A stretch of DNA of 64,000 bases from Bacteroidales bacterium (GTDB lineage Bacteria > Bacteroidota > Bacteroidia > Bacteroidales > UBA12170): positions 1 to 64,000 of the forward strand of contig JADGDY010000002.1 of the NCBI GenBank assembly GCA_016744655.1. The letters run 5' to 3'. Under the pieces are notes generated by a model that worked only from the letters and a program-made list of their open reading frames with translations, made no database searches and was not told the origin of the DNA. This document shows positions 35,505 through 44,864 of this stretch, piece by piece (within the stretch, counting starts at the first letter, position 1; the number at the start of each line of letters is the position of its first letter). The position numbers and the translations under genes are program-made.

Positions 35505-35526
35505 AAAAAGTATACTAATAATTGTT

Positions 35527-35558
35527 TAAAAAAAGTGAGCTTTACGCTCACTTTTTTA
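35527..35558 (+). terminator. Terminator of hutH
   Basis: AAAAAAAGTGAGC pairs with GCTCACTTTTTT around a TTTAC loop, ending in T-rich sequence. Confidence 0.9.
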
Positions 35559-35560
35559 TT

Positions 35561-35931
35561 TTACAGCGGAAAATTCAGATATATGAATAATGGAATCATG
35601 ATTTAAATACAAATTTGACATCCATTTATTATATCATAGGTATTACAGGATATTCATAGCTATCAGAAATGTTTTAGTAGAATGATATTCAGGATCTTTT
35701 TTTGCCCCTATCGGAAATCACACTTTATATTCCACTAGGTTAATTTATAAATATGTTCAATTAATTCCCATCGAATAGTTAGTGGAATCAGAACGATTTA
35801 AATCACTTGATATGGTTTTTAATTGGTAAGATCTTTGTTCTTAATATCCTCGGTGTTTTATTGTTATCTAACTCAGATCTCAAATGGATTTGTGCAACTA
35901 AAATTCCCTATTTTTGTAAAAACCTAAAACA
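35561..35931. other. Intergenic region upstream of the lactonase gene
   Basis: About 370 bp without a gene. At 35795-35828 lies a 34-bp motif (GATTTAAATCACTTGATATG and on) that recurs at 44031-44064 with 30 of 34 matches. Near the end is a promoter: TTG (35890-35892), 16-base spacer and a perfect TATTTTTG (35909-35916), with transcription predicted about 10 bases before the lactonase ATG. Confidence 0.55.
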
Positions 35932-37032
35932 ATGAAAAACTTAATACTACTCAGCCTTATCCTATTAATAGGCTGTACAAATACTACAAAACAGGAAAAT
36001 AAAGAATCTACTAAGTTTTATGTGGGGACTTATACCGATAAAGACAGTAAAGGAATTTATCAATATGAGTTGCTTGAGGATGGTAGCATGATGTTTAAGG
36101 GCTTGGCGGCTGAATCTGAAAACCCTTCTTTTCTAGCGAAATCAAAAGATGGGAAATATCTTATTGTGGCAAATGAAATTAGTGATGATCAAAATCAAGG
36201 AAGCGTAGAATCTTATTCCATTCTAGAAGATACCTTGCTATTAAAAGATAGAAAAAGTAGTGGAGGAGCACACCCTTGTTTTGTGACAATAAATGAGGAG
36301 GATTTTATATTAGCAGCCAACTATACTGGAGGCAATGTGGTACTTTTGAAACTCAATGAGCAGGGTGAGTTAAAAGAGCTGGACATGCAAAATCATCAAG
36401 GCAAAGGCACAACTGCGCGACAAGAAGCACCTCATGCACACTCGGCGTGGTTTGCTCCCAATGAGAAAGATATTATTGCAGTGGATTTAGGAACCAACGA
36501 TTTATGGTTTTCCAAATTACAAAACAATAAATTTACTCCATTGGCTCAACAAAAGTTGGCCATGACGGAAGGTGCTGGTCCCAGACACCTTTGTTTTCAC
36601 CCAAATGGTCAATGGATTTATGTGCTAAATGAACTCAATGGAAGCATTACACTTGTTGAACTAGATGCTACAGGAACTTATCAAACTCGTTCTTCTATTT
36701 CCACTTTAGAATCTGGCTTCTCTGGAGAAAACTCCTCCGCCGATATTTATATTTCCTCCGATGGTAAATTTGTGTATGCCAGCAACCGTGGCCCTAATAA
36801 TATGGCCATTTTTAAAGTGGAAGAGAAATCGGGCAATCTTGACCTCCTCTCACATCAATCTACTCATGGAAACTGGCCCCGTAACTTTAGCTTTTCTCCC
36901 GATGGGAACTATATTTTAGTGGCTCATCAATACAGCAATAATATCACCTGTTTTAAGCGTGATTTCCATACTGGCCTTCTTAAATATGTGGGTGAGATAT
37001 CGGCACCTAACCCGGTTTGTATTGTGTTTTAA
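35932..37032 (+). CDS. Lactonase-family (6-phosphogluconolactonase-like) beta-propeller lipoprotein
   Basis: 366 residues with a lipoprotein signal (Cys15, LILLIGC). The body is a seven-bladed beta-propeller of the Lactonase family (PF10282, YbhE type): FYVGTYTDKDSKGIYQYELLEDG, ENPSFLAKSKDGKYLIVANE, AGPRHLCFHPNGQWIYVLNELNGSITLVELD, and STHGNWPRNFSFSPDGNYILVAHQYSNNITCFKRD. Cytoplasmic YbhE hydrolyses 6-phosphogluconolactone; the lipid anchor here means an extracytoplasmic location, so the substrate is more likely a free sugar lactone. Single-gene unit. Confidence 0.88.
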   Translation: MKNLILLSLILLIGCTNTTKQENKESTKFYVGTYTDKDSKGIYQYELLEDGSMMFKGLAAESENPSFLAKSKDGKYLIVANEISDDQNQGSVESYSILEDTLLLKDRKSSGGAHPCFVTINEEDFILAANYTGGNVVLLKLNEQGELKELDMQNHQGKGTTARQEAPHAHSAWFAPNEKDIIAVDLGTNDLWFSKLQNNKFTPLAQQKLAMTEGAGPRHLCFHPNGQWIYVLNELNGSITLVELDATGTYQTRSSISTLESGFSGENSSADIYISSDGKFVYASNRGPNNMAIFKVEEKSGNLDLLSHQSTHGNWPRNFSFSPDGNYILVAHQYSNNITCFKRDFHTGLLKYVGEISAPNPVCIVF

Positions 37033-37187
37033 GGTGATTTTCTACTTGTATGAACCATCTTTCTATTATTCTAATATCTCATTACCACACAAAAAAGGTT
37101 TGATATTTAATCTGCAGATATCTTTGTAAGAGTTAGAAAACATTATATTTACAGACACAAGTCAAACTTAAATAAAAAGAAGAAAAC

Positions 37188-37604
37188 ATGTGGAAACTTT
37201 CAATGGAATATTGGAATGAACTCGCACAGCAAATGCTTTTGATTAGTGCCTTACTCAGTGGTTTTTCAATTGCAGTAGTTGCTAGTTTATTGGTTTTTAC
37301 CTCCAAACACCCTATTATCAACAGAATACTGAAAACTGCAACTATTGCAGCTGGAAGTTTCTTGGTTACGGTTTTTGCCATGACCAGAATCATCATGATG
37401 ACCACTACTGGATATCCCAATAAAGTTGTAGAAGCAGATTTATTATTACCTAGAATTGTTGGCATATCAACACTTTTCGTGGGTATCATTTCATTATCTA
37501 TTGTTATCTCCTTATCAGGTTGGACAAATTCAAAAAGCACAGGTGTATTTACCACTGTTATTGGTGTATTAACCTTTTTAGGAATCATTACTATGTTGTT
37601 TTAG
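37188..37604 (+). CDS. Hypothetical four-helix membrane protein
   Basis: 138 residues with four hydrophobic helices (about 13-38, 46-68, 82-108 and 115-137) and a short amphipathic N-terminus MWKLSMEYWNELAQQ. I do not recognise a family. A TTTG-N17-TATATTTA promoter-like sequence, one mismatch from consensus, lies some 40 bp upstream. It stands alone between the lactonase and the GH18 gene. Confidence 0.65.
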   Translation: MWKLSMEYWNELAQQMLLISALLSGFSIAVVASLLVFTSKHPIINRILKTATIAAGSFLVTVFAMTRIIMMTTTGYPNKVVEADLLLPRIVGISTLFVGIISLSIVISLSGWTNSKSTGVFTTVIGVLTFLGIITMLF

Positions 37605-37692
37605 CTAATCATCTCAAACAAAATGCCAGTACGTACTTGGGATGAGACTAAGAAAAATCAATTATACTTACAATGTTGTTATACGAACTTCT

Positions 37693-38979
37693 ATGAAGAA
37701 CCTATTCATTGCTATCTTTTCGTTGAGTATTTTATTAGGCTGCAACATTGAAAACAAACCTAATGACAAAAAGAACATTGTTATAAGCTCATATGATAAT
37801 GATCATTTTATTAGTCAACGTCGTTTACTTGAACAAGGATTTGAGAATCTTGACCTTAGCTCAGAGTCACAATGGGATAGCCTAAACAATATTACTCATA
37901 AAAAAGTAATTCATACAAAAGGAAATGTTCTTCCTGATATTCGCACATTTGGTTGGCATCTCTATTCCAATGGATCATCATATAAAAATTATAATTTCAG
38001 AATGCTCTGGGGGTTATCTTATTTCTCGTATTCGGTGGAGCCAAAAACAGGCGGCTATAAAAGCATTCATCAATGGAAAACAACAGCTTTAGTTGATAGT
38101 GCACAGATTAATGGCTGCAAGATATTTCTTACTGTTTCGAATTTCGGGAGAAACAACAATTCTATTTTCTTAGAAAACCCAATAGCTCAAAAAACACTAA
38201 TAGATAGCTTATCCAGTCTACTAAACCTTAGGTCAGCTGATGGGATAAATATTGATTTTGAAGGAATTTCTAAAGAAAATAAAGACGATTATACAAAGTT
38301 TATTCTTCAAATTTCAAGAAGTCTAAAACAAGAGAATCCAAAATATATGGTTTCGCTCTGCCTTTATGCAACTGACTGGAATGATATTTTTGATATAGAA
38401 GCCATTGATTCATCTATTGATTTTTACACCTTAATGGGATATGATTATTACGGAAGTTTTAGTAGAACCACTGGACCAGTAACTCCTTTTAAAAATAGTA
38501 AAACATTCGGAAAAGGTCTAAAAACATCAGTTAATTACTACAATAACAAAGGGGCTCAACTCAGTAAATTAATTGTTGGTTTACCATATTACGGAGTAGA
38601 ATGGTATACTAAAAAATCTGAGATGGGCACGGTAGTGACAAAATTCAGATCTCATCCACCTTATAAATCAATAAGAGAAGTTTACCTTGATTCATTAAAA
38701 TTCCCCATACAATTTGACTCTAAAAGTTCATCAAGTTATTTAATTATTCGCGATAGCAACGAAAGTTATCGTCAAATCTTTTTTGAAGACAAAAGATCAT
38801 TATCGCTTAAATATGATTGGATAAAAAACAACAAAATAGGAGGTGTTGGAATCTGGGCTTTAGGATACGACGATGGTTATTCTAGACTTTGGAATTTATT
38901 AGCTGAGAAATTTTCACAAGAACAGAATGAAACAATATACAAAAATCAACAAATGCCAGATTCGCAAAAGCCTGACTGA
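37693..38979 (+). CDS. GH18-family (chitinase-like) lipoprotein
   Basis: Start set at the Met at 37693, which opens a lipoprotein signal (MKNLFIAIFSLSILLGC, Cys17); the longer frame has no signal. 428 residues. The GH18 catalytic motif DGINIDFE (183-190) gives catalytic E190, preceded by KIFLTVSNFG (strand 3) and followed by DFYTLMGYDYYG and KLIVGLPYYGVEW (strands 6-7). The C-terminal GGVGIWALGYDDG is the usual closing strand. It should hydrolyse beta-1,4-GlcNAc linkages (chitin, peptidoglycan or N-glycan cores) outside the cytoplasm. Substrate is not predictable; no chitin-binding domain is seen. Confidence 0.88.
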   Translation: MKNLFIAIFSLSILLGCNIENKPNDKKNIVISSYDNDHFISQRRLLEQGFENLDLSSESQWDSLNNITHKKVIHTKGNVLPDIRTFGWHLYSNGSSYKNYNFRMLWGLSYFSYSVEPKTGGYKSIHQWKTTALVDSAQINGCKIFLTVSNFGRNNNSIFLENPIAQKTLIDSLSSLLNLRSADGINIDFEGISKENKDDYTKFILQISRSLKQENPKYMVSLCLYATDWNDIFDIEAIDSSIDFYTLMGYDYYGSFSRTTGPVTPFKNSKTFGKGLKTSVNYYNNKGAQLSKLIVGLPYYGVEWYTKKSEMGTVVTKFRSHPPYKSIREVYLDSLKFPIQFDSKSSSSYLIIRDSNESYRQIFFEDKRSLSLKYDWIKNNKIGGVGIWALGYDDGYSRLWNLLAEKFSQEQNETIYKNQQMPDSQKPD

Positions 38980-39019
38980 CGTATCTATCATGTACAGAAA
39001 ACTTTAGCTTCAAGATCTA

Positions 39020-39050
39020 TTTGTATTTCATGCTAAGCTTTTTACCTTTG
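39020..39050 (+). promoter_or_regulatory. Promoter of the CotH-like gene
   Basis: TTTG (39020-39023), 19-base spacer and TACCTTTG (39043-39050) match the Bacteroidota consensus exactly. Predicted leader about 38 bases. Confidence 0.75.
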
Positions 39051-39094
39051 TAGCACTAAACTTACTACTAAGCCAACTGACTGAAACACAAACA

Positions 39095-40600
39095 ATGAAC
39101 AATTACAAACTCTTCTTACTTCTTTTACTACCAGGTCTTTTCATACTTTCCTGTGCTAAAGATGACATTATTCCTGAACAAGTAATAGCAGATATCAATC
39201 TTCAAACTTTTTCTTTTCTTAAAGCCGACAACCCAAGTCTTATTAGAGATATCCAATTTCTTATTGAGGAGGATAAAATTTACGGCAGCCTTCCTCCAGA
39301 AACTGATATGACTAAACTCATTGCCACATTTAGTCTTATTGGAGGTGAAGCTTATATTGGGCAAACACATCTGATGAGTGGTGAAACCATATTTGATTAT
39401 TCCGAAATCGTGGAGCTAGAGATTAAAGGTGATAATGGTACTGAAGCTCATTTTGAGTTGGAGGCCATCAGATTTACCGGACTTCCCATTTTTTATATCA
39501 ACACCGGAGGAGTCTCCATTTCGAGTACCGAAGAATATGTATCGGCACATATCTCTTTTGATGGAACAAAGGATTTTGAAGATTTCGAGGACGAGATTTT
39601 AATTCGAGGACGAGGGAATTCTACTTGGTATTTTCACGATAAGAAACCCTATCAGGTGAAGTTTGAAGAGAAAACGAGTATCCTAGGGATGCCTGAAGAT
39701 AGAAAGTGGATATTCTTGGCAGAGCATTCCGACAAAACCCTTCTAAGAAATGCATTAGCATTGGAAATGGGTAAACTTAGTAATTTGGAATACACACCTC
39801 AGTTTCACTATGCCGAAGTTTTTGTAAACAACGAATATGTGGGCACTTATAATATCACCCAAAAAGTAGAAGAGACCAAAAACCGATTAGATATTGGCAA
39901 TGATGGATATCTACTAGAAATAGATCAGCTTTATCGCCTCGACGATGATGATGTCTATTTCTATACCTCCCCATTCCTTATTTGTGTGAAGGAACCCAAG
40001 ATTGATTCCATCAGTCCCGAATATGATTTCATCAATAATTACATCAATGAGATGGAGGAGGTTTTTAATAGCGACAATTTCAATCACCCCGAATTGGGTT
40101 ATAAAAAGTATATCGATGTAGATAGTTTTATCGATTGGTATATCATCAACGAAATCACCAAAAACCAAGATGCTAGAGACTATTCCAGTATTTTTATGCA
40201 TCTAATACCCGGAAAAAAGCTAAAGATGGGTCCAATATGGGATTTTGATTTAGCCTTCGGAAATGTCTATTATTCAGAGTGTAAAGATCCTACAGGCTTT
40301 TGGGTAAAAGACCATGCGTGGTACCAACAGTTATTTCAAGATCAGGAGTTTATCAATATAGTTAAATCTCGTTTTAATTATTACAGAAGTCATCAAGAAT
40401 ATCTCCTTCAATTTATCGATCAAACTGCCTATCAATTAAGAATGGCCCAAGAAAAAAACAACGATAAGTGGCAAGTTTACGGTCAATGGCTATGGCCCAA
40501 TAATGTGGTTTTCTGGAGTCATCATGAAGAAGTAGATTATTTAAAATCATGGCTCTCTGAGCGATTGGATTGGTTGAATGGGGCTTATGGGGAAATGTAG
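39095..40600 (+). CDS. CotH-kinase-family lipoprotein
   Basis: 501 residues with a lipoprotein signal (Cys20, LFILSC). An Ig-like N-terminal region (about 25-145) is followed by the CotH domain: ILIRGRGNSTW, KKPYQVKFEEKTSILGMPEDRKWIFLAEHSDKTLLRNALALEMG, YAEVFVNNEYVGTYNITQKVEETKNRLDI, INEITKNQDARDYSSIFMH and GPIWDFDLAFGN. CotH of Bacillus is a spore-coat protein kinase, and similar domains occur in many secreted bacterial proteins. The D-x-D-type segment (WDFDLAFG) is consistent with a metal-binding atypical kinase site. Target and function are unknown here. Confidence 0.87.
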   Translation: MNNYKLFLLLLLPGLFILSCAKDDIIPEQVIADINLQTFSFLKADNPSLIRDIQFLIEEDKIYGSLPPETDMTKLIATFSLIGGEAYIGQTHLMSGETIFDYSEIVELEIKGDNGTEAHFELEAIRFTGLPIFYINTGGVSISSTEEYVSAHISFDGTKDFEDFEDEILIRGRGNSTWYFHDKKPYQVKFEEKTSILGMPEDRKWIFLAEHSDKTLLRNALALEMGKLSNLEYTPQFHYAEVFVNNEYVGTYNITQKVEETKNRLDIGNDGYLLEIDQLYRLDDDDVYFYTSPFLICVKEPKIDSISPEYDFINNYINEMEEVFNSDNFNHPELGYKKYIDVDSFIDWYIINEITKNQDARDYSSIFMHLIPGKKLKMGPIWDFDLAFGNVYYSECKDPTGFWVKDHAWYQQLFQDQEFINIVKSRFNYYRSHQEYLLQFIDQTAYQLRMAQEKNNDKWQVYGQWLWPNNVVFWSHHEEVDYLKSWLSERLDWLNGAYGEM

Positions 40601-40753
40601 ATTCATCTCCTCACTCTCTTTCACTACGGGTTTAAAAAAAGGAGTTTTGCATTTTTAAGGATAATCTACTGGTTTTTATTTCATATAATGTTAGGAAATA
40701 GGTATCACTAGAATCGATTCGTGATATTAAATTTTCAAAAAAAATGGATTAAG

Positions 40754-41572
40754 TTAATCACCAACCAAAAGCAGTAAACGCATCACTTCTTCTTGAAAAC
40801 TATTGCTAAGAGGAATATTTTGGATAACAGTAGTTTTTTTTGAGTTCCCTTTTAATTGATATTCAACTGTTAGAAAGTTAATATCTATCTTATCAATAAA
40901 TTTGGTATTCACAGCAAACTGTCTGTGGGTTCTACATATACTAGTTTCTCCCAATTGATTAAATGTTTGTTTGAGGACATTTGGAATAGTAATATCACCC
41001 TTTGTGGTCCGAGCAATGGTGTAATTTCTTGCAGATTCAAGATAAACAAGATCCTTAATCAATAATCGCTGATATGATCCTTTTTTTGTTCGGTAGAAAA
41101 TACGATCTTTTAAAACCTTTACCTCGCCGTCTTGTTGTTGATCGATACTAAGTTCTATATTAATTTGTATATCTCTTTCACTTACATCTGCACGAGACCC
41201 ACCAACTTTATACATTGCCATTTCGATAGCATTTCGAATATCATGATTTTTAAAAGGTTTGGTTAAATATGCAGCTGGTAGTGTTTCGCTTACTCGTTTT
41301 AAAGTTCTATGATCGTCGAGTCTACTCAAATAAATAATAGGAATAGCAAGATTTTCTTGTATTTGGGCAGCTGTATCTACCCCATCAAGTTCTCCATCTA
41401 ATTCAATATCCATTAAAACCAAATCTGGGCTTTCTTGCTCTACTACCTCCAATGCTTCCTCACCACTTTCTACAGAACCACAAACCTCATAATTAAGTTG
41501 CTCAAGATAAGTACTTACCTGTTCTGCAATAAGAATTTCATTCTCAACAATGAGTATTTTTATTGAATTCAT
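40754..41572 (-). CDS. Response regulator, receiver plus LytTR domain
   Basis: Start set at the Met at 41572 (MNSIKILIVENEILIAEQV); 41575 is one codon earlier and equally possible. 272 residues: a CheY-like receiver (1-120, D55 in LVLMDIELDG, K in AYLTKPFK), a linker, and a C-terminal LytTR domain (about 175-265: LVYLESARNYTIARTTKGDITIPNVLKQTF ... FAVNTKFIDKID). It is divergent from the TPR histidine kinase gene, with about 80 bp between starts, and is its obvious partner. Confidence 0.9.
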   Translation of the reverse strand: MNSIKILIVENEILIAEQVSTYLEQLNYEVCGSVESGEEALEVVEQESPDLVLMDIELDGELDGVDTAAQIQENLAIPIIYLSRLDDHRTLKRVSETLPAAYLTKPFKNHDIRNAIEMAMYKVGGSRADVSERDIQINIELSIDQQQDGEVKVLKDRIFYRTKKGSYQRLLIKDLVYLESARNYTIARTTKGDITIPNVLKQTFNQLGETSICRTHRQFAVNTKFIDKIDINFLTVEYQLKGNSKKTTVIQNIPLSNSFQEEVMRLLLLVGD

Positions 41573-41652
41573 CATATTAAATAATGGGTATATATAAGAT
41601 AAACTCAAAAATAGTTATTTTTGGCATTCATTTACATCTATACCATATTTAC

Positions 41653-43542
41653 ATGTTAAGAAATATTTGTCTAATCATTATCATCCTAGCTTTGGGGCTA
41701 TTTAGCAACCTTTGTGCCAATACTCAAGGCCATAGAGAATTTTCTCCTGAAGACTCCTTAATCCGGGTTGAAGTTGTGAAAATAATCATTCATGCCAATG
41801 TTCATAATAGGAAAGGTGATTTTAAAGAAGCCTTTAAGGGATATGATAAAGCAGATAGTATTAGTTTAAGCATGGATGACTTCTTTCTTTTGGCATCAAG
41901 TAAGTATAACCGAGGTTTGTGTTACTATAGGATGGGTGATTATATTAAATATAGAGACTTATTAGAAAAGGCTATCATCTTAAGCAAGAAATCTGGTGAA
42001 GGGGAAGCAAATGCTCAATATGTTTTGGGATTAGGGATTCTCTATAAAAAACAAGGCGATTATGACAATGCTGTAAAATTTATTCTCCGCTCATTATCAG
42101 GTTTGGAACAAAAAGGAGATTTGAATAATATGGCTTCTGCATATACTGCACTTGCTGGTATCCAAAAGGAATTAATCAATGATTCATTAGCAATAAAATA
42201 TTATCAAAAAAGCTTAGGTATTTATAAGAGTTTAAATGACTCAATAGGTATTTCCAGTTTATTTAATAATATTGGGTTCTTTTATACAAAAAGAGCTGTT
42301 TTTGATAGTGCTATAATTTACCTAAGAGGAGCTAAAGTCTATAAAGAAAATTTAAAAAATAAATCTTCTCTTATAACTACGCTTAACAATTTAGGAGATG
42401 TTTATTATAATTTAAATCAATTTGATTCAGCACATTATTATTATCAATTATCTTATAAGAATGCAATAGAATCTAAAAATGAACTTAACACGGTTTCTGT
42501 TTCAAATTCATTGGCAGAATTATATATTAATGAGAAAAATTATCCAGAAGCTTTAGAATATTTATCAAAGGCCCAACCTGTTGCTGAATTGAACCTTGCA
42601 AATAAAATTTTACTGGAAAATTATAGACTAAGTAGCTTAGTATACTCAAAAACTGATAATTATGAAAATGCTTTTTTGTATTCTAAGAAATATATTGAAT
42701 TAAATAATCAAATATTTGATCAAGAAAAAACCAAAGGAATCAATGAATTGCATTTTCAATATGATACTGAGAAAAAAGACTTAACCATAAAGAACCTTAA
42801 TGAGATTAATGTAGTAAAAAGTCAATCTTTGAAAACGAGAAATAGAAGCTTAATTGTTATTTCCTCATTTTTAATTCTGCTAATTATATTATCAATCTTT
42901 CTTTACAGTGCTTTTAAGGCCAAAAGAAATGCTTTAGATCAAGTACAGTTACTCATGAGGGAAAAGCAACACAGAACCAAAAATAATCTTCAATTATTAT
43001 CGAGTGTTTTAAGCTTACAGTCTTTAAAGGCTGATGGTGAAACTAAACAAATGGCAATGGCAGGTGAACACAGGGTACAATCCATTGTCTTGTTAGATAA
43101 GTTGTTGTCTAATGAAAAAGAGGGAGATAAAATAGAAATAACAGCCTATATACAGAATTTGATTGAAGGTCTTAAAGAAGCCTATGATCATCAAAATAGA
43201 ATTGTTTTTGACTTACAATTAGACTCGTTTTTATTGGCTGCTCATCAAGCTACTCATTTGGGGTTAATAATTAACGAACTCATTACTAATTCTTTGAAAT
43301 ATGCCTTTGATGACCATGATAATCCAAAAATCATCGTATTGTGTAAAAAAGATAACTCAGGATTTTGTAATTTGACAATAAAAGATAATGGACCAGGTAT
43401 TATAAAGGCTTTTAATTTGTCAAAAACCACTTCTCTAGGTTTAAAACTAGTAAAATCTATGAGTAAGCAACTAAAAGGTGTTTTTAATATTAAGGGAGAC
43501 GATGGTTTTGAATTTAATATGCACTTTAAACTAAAAAGCTAA
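41653..43542 (+). CDS. TPR-domain sensor histidine kinase (HisKA_2 type)
   Basis: Start set at the Met at 41653 (MLRNICLIIIILALGLFSNLC), a signal peptide; the frame from 41584 has 23 extra residues. 629 residues: periplasmic TPR repeats (about 40-370, including GDYDNAVKFILRSLSGLEQKG and LINDSLAIKYYQKSLGIYKSL), a transmembrane helix (about 400-420), then a HisKA_2 domain with phospho-acceptor H440 in EKQHRTKNN, and a HATPase_c domain (LGLIINELITNSLKYAF ... IKDNGPGI ... SLGLKLVKSM). A perfect -7 element TATTTTTG is at 41616-41623. It should signal to the LytTR regulator encoded divergently. Confidence 0.9.
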   Translation: MLRNICLIIIILALGLFSNLCANTQGHREFSPEDSLIRVEVVKIIIHANVHNRKGDFKEAFKGYDKADSISLSMDDFFLLASSKYNRGLCYYRMGDYIKYRDLLEKAIILSKKSGEGEANAQYVLGLGILYKKQGDYDNAVKFILRSLSGLEQKGDLNNMASAYTALAGIQKELINDSLAIKYYQKSLGIYKSLNDSIGISSLFNNIGFFYTKRAVFDSAIIYLRGAKVYKENLKNKSSLITTLNNLGDVYYNLNQFDSAHYYYQLSYKNAIESKNELNTVSVSNSLAELYINEKNYPEALEYLSKAQPVAELNLANKILLENYRLSSLVYSKTDNYENAFLYSKKYIELNNQIFDQEKTKGINELHFQYDTEKKDLTIKNLNEINVVKSQSLKTRNRSLIVISSFLILLIILSIFLYSAFKAKRNALDQVQLLMREKQHRTKNNLQLLSSVLSLQSLKADGETKQMAMAGEHRVQSIVLLDKLLSNEKEGDKIEITAYIQNLIEGLKEAYDHQNRIVFDLQLDSFLLAAHQATHLGLIINELITNSLKYAFDDHDNPKIIVLCKKDNSGFCNLTIKDNGPGIIKAFNLSKTTSLGLKLVKSMSKQLKGVFNIKGDDGFEFNMHFKLKS

Positions 43543-43544
43543 GA

Positions 43545-43609
43545 GCTGTCTCAAAGGCTAGATTGCTGTGAATTAATAGAAACAGTCGCTTTTAACCCTT
43601 TGAGACAGC
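43545..43609. terminator. 13-bp inverted repeat between convergent genes
   Basis: GCTGTCTCAAAGG (43545-43557) and CCTTTGAGACAGC (43597-43609) are perfect inverted copies with a 39-base centre, followed by TTTT. It begins 2 bases after the kinase stop. The long loop makes it an unusual terminator; it may instead be a small dispersed element. Confidence 0.5.
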
Positions 43610-43626
43610 ATTTTAAGTTTATTGCT

Positions 43627-43992
43627 TTAGTAAAATACCATGTAGACTATAGATGAAACTATCTCTTCTCCAATGATGACATTCCTAGTATAAGTTCCTG
43701 GTAGCAAATCAGAAAATAAATAATTTCCATTTGTATCAATATTGGTACTTTTTATGGTTGTATTTGAGTTGTTTTTAAGTTCAACTCTTACACCAAGTGC
43801 TCTTTCTTCATCAGTTATACTAAAGTGACCTAAAATTACCGGATCTTCATTATTCACTATATCATCTTCTCCAGCAGCTTTAAATTGATTATCAGTTTTA
43901 TTTTGAGGAATTATTATGCCATCTTCTTTTTGGCAGCTTGACATTAATACAACAAAAACTACAAGGCTTAAAATCTTAAATATATTTTTCAT
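43627..43992 (-). CDS. Small lipoprotein with a carboxypeptidase-regulatory-like domain
   Basis: 121 residues. Lipoprotein signal with Cys20 (FVVLMSSCQKEDG). The C-terminal half (about 65-121) is a single beta-sandwich of the SdrD-B/CarboxypepD_reg type: GVRVELKNNSNTTIKSTNIDTNGNYLFSDLLPGTYTRNVIIG. It is probably a periplasmic or surface-anchored protein. Function unknown. It is convergent with the TPR kinase gene. Confidence 0.7.
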   Translation of the reverse strand: MKNIFKILSLVVFVVLMSSCQKEDGIIIPQNKTDNQFKAAGEDDIVNNEDPVILGHFSITDEERALGVRVELKNNSNTTIKSTNIDTNGNYLFSDLLPGTYTRNVIIGEEIVSSIVYMVFY

Positions 43993-44408
43993 GTTTATTT
44001 TTTTAAAATATTAGTACTTTGAGATCTGAAGATTTATATCACTTAATATGGTTTTTAGTTGGTATTAATTCAGATTTCACAAACAATTACATAATTTTGA
44101 AACAGTTTCAGATGAGAGGAGTTAACTAAAGAAGTCTATTTTTATTAATTAGTATACCCTTTCACAAAAACGGTTTGATTCTTATTTTTGCCATTCATGA
44201 ACTGACAATATTTGTTTTAAAGACTTTTGAATTGTTATCGATATGGCAAAACTAAAAGTTTATATTTGTCAAGACCATGACATGTATTGACATTGTAGTG
44301 TCATTTACCATACAAAACCGAAACCTGTAATTATTTGTTTTATCGCTAATTAGCTGCAACGATTCTTAACTTGAGAAGGGGGATTTATTATATTTAAAGG
44401 TAGAGATA
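43993..44408. other. Intergenic region with a repeated 34-bp motif and candidate promoter
   Basis: At 44031-44064 is the second copy of the 34-bp motif found at 35795-35828. A perfect -7 element TATATTTG occurs at 44261-44268, with no clear -33 box. Just after it ATGACA and TGTCAT form an inverted repeat (about 44277-44304). These may control the gene at 44409. Confidence 0.5.
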
Positions 44409-44795
44409 ATGGATAACAGTAAAGAATTTGAAAAGACTCTAATTGAAAAAGTACATATGGAATTAACCGGACATTTAAGTTTGGAACCCAATCGTATGCA
44501 CTTTGAAAAATTGCACCAAAAAACAGGCGCAAGTGTTAGAAAGCTAAAGGAGATGTTTGGGGTATATAGTAAGCGCAGTAAGGTGAGTCACGAATATACT
44601 TTAACAAAAATGGCCCAGTTTATTGGTTACGAAGATTGGAATGATTTTTTAAAGCAAGAAATAAAAAGCAAATCTTCACAAGTCTTACCTATTAAAGAAA
44701 GTAAACCAGCTCACATTCAGGTGAGCAAGAAAGTGAATGTAAATACCAAAAAAGATAAAAAAGTAGTGATTTCAATTACTATTAAAAGTAAGTAA
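44409..44795 (+). CDS. Small basic protein of unknown function
   Basis: 128 residues, rich in Lys, without signal peptide or membrane segment. The N-terminal two thirds look helical (FEKTLIEKVHMELTGHLSLEPNRMHFEKLHQKTGASVRKLKEMFG ... YTLTKMAQFIGYEDWNDFLKQE), in the style of a small DNA-binding helical bundle. The C-terminal 40 residues are a basic, low-complexity tail (SKKVNVNTKKDKKVVISITIKSK). I do not recognise the family. A perfect 40-bp palindrome follows the stop within 30 bp. Confidence 0.6.
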   Translation: MDNSKEFEKTLIEKVHMELTGHLSLEPNRMHFEKLHQKTGASVRKLKEMFGVYSKRSKVSHEYTLTKMAQFIGYEDWNDFLKQEIKSKSSQVLPIKESKPAHIQVSKKVNVNTKKDKKVVISITIKSK

Positions 44796-44824
44796 ACCTA
44801 GAATAAAATGTATAAATAAAAAAA

Positions 44825-44864
44825 GTCAATTAATTTTTAAAGAATTCTTTAAAAATTAATTGAC
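44825..44864. repeat. Perfect 40-bp palindrome
   Basis: The 20 bases at 44825-44844 (GTCAATTAATTTTTAAAGAA) are followed at once by their exact reverse complement at 44845-44864, with no spacer. The centre is GAATTC. It could act as the terminator of the preceding gene, although it lacks a T tail and the stem is AT-rich; it could also be a protein-binding site. Confidence 0.85.
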
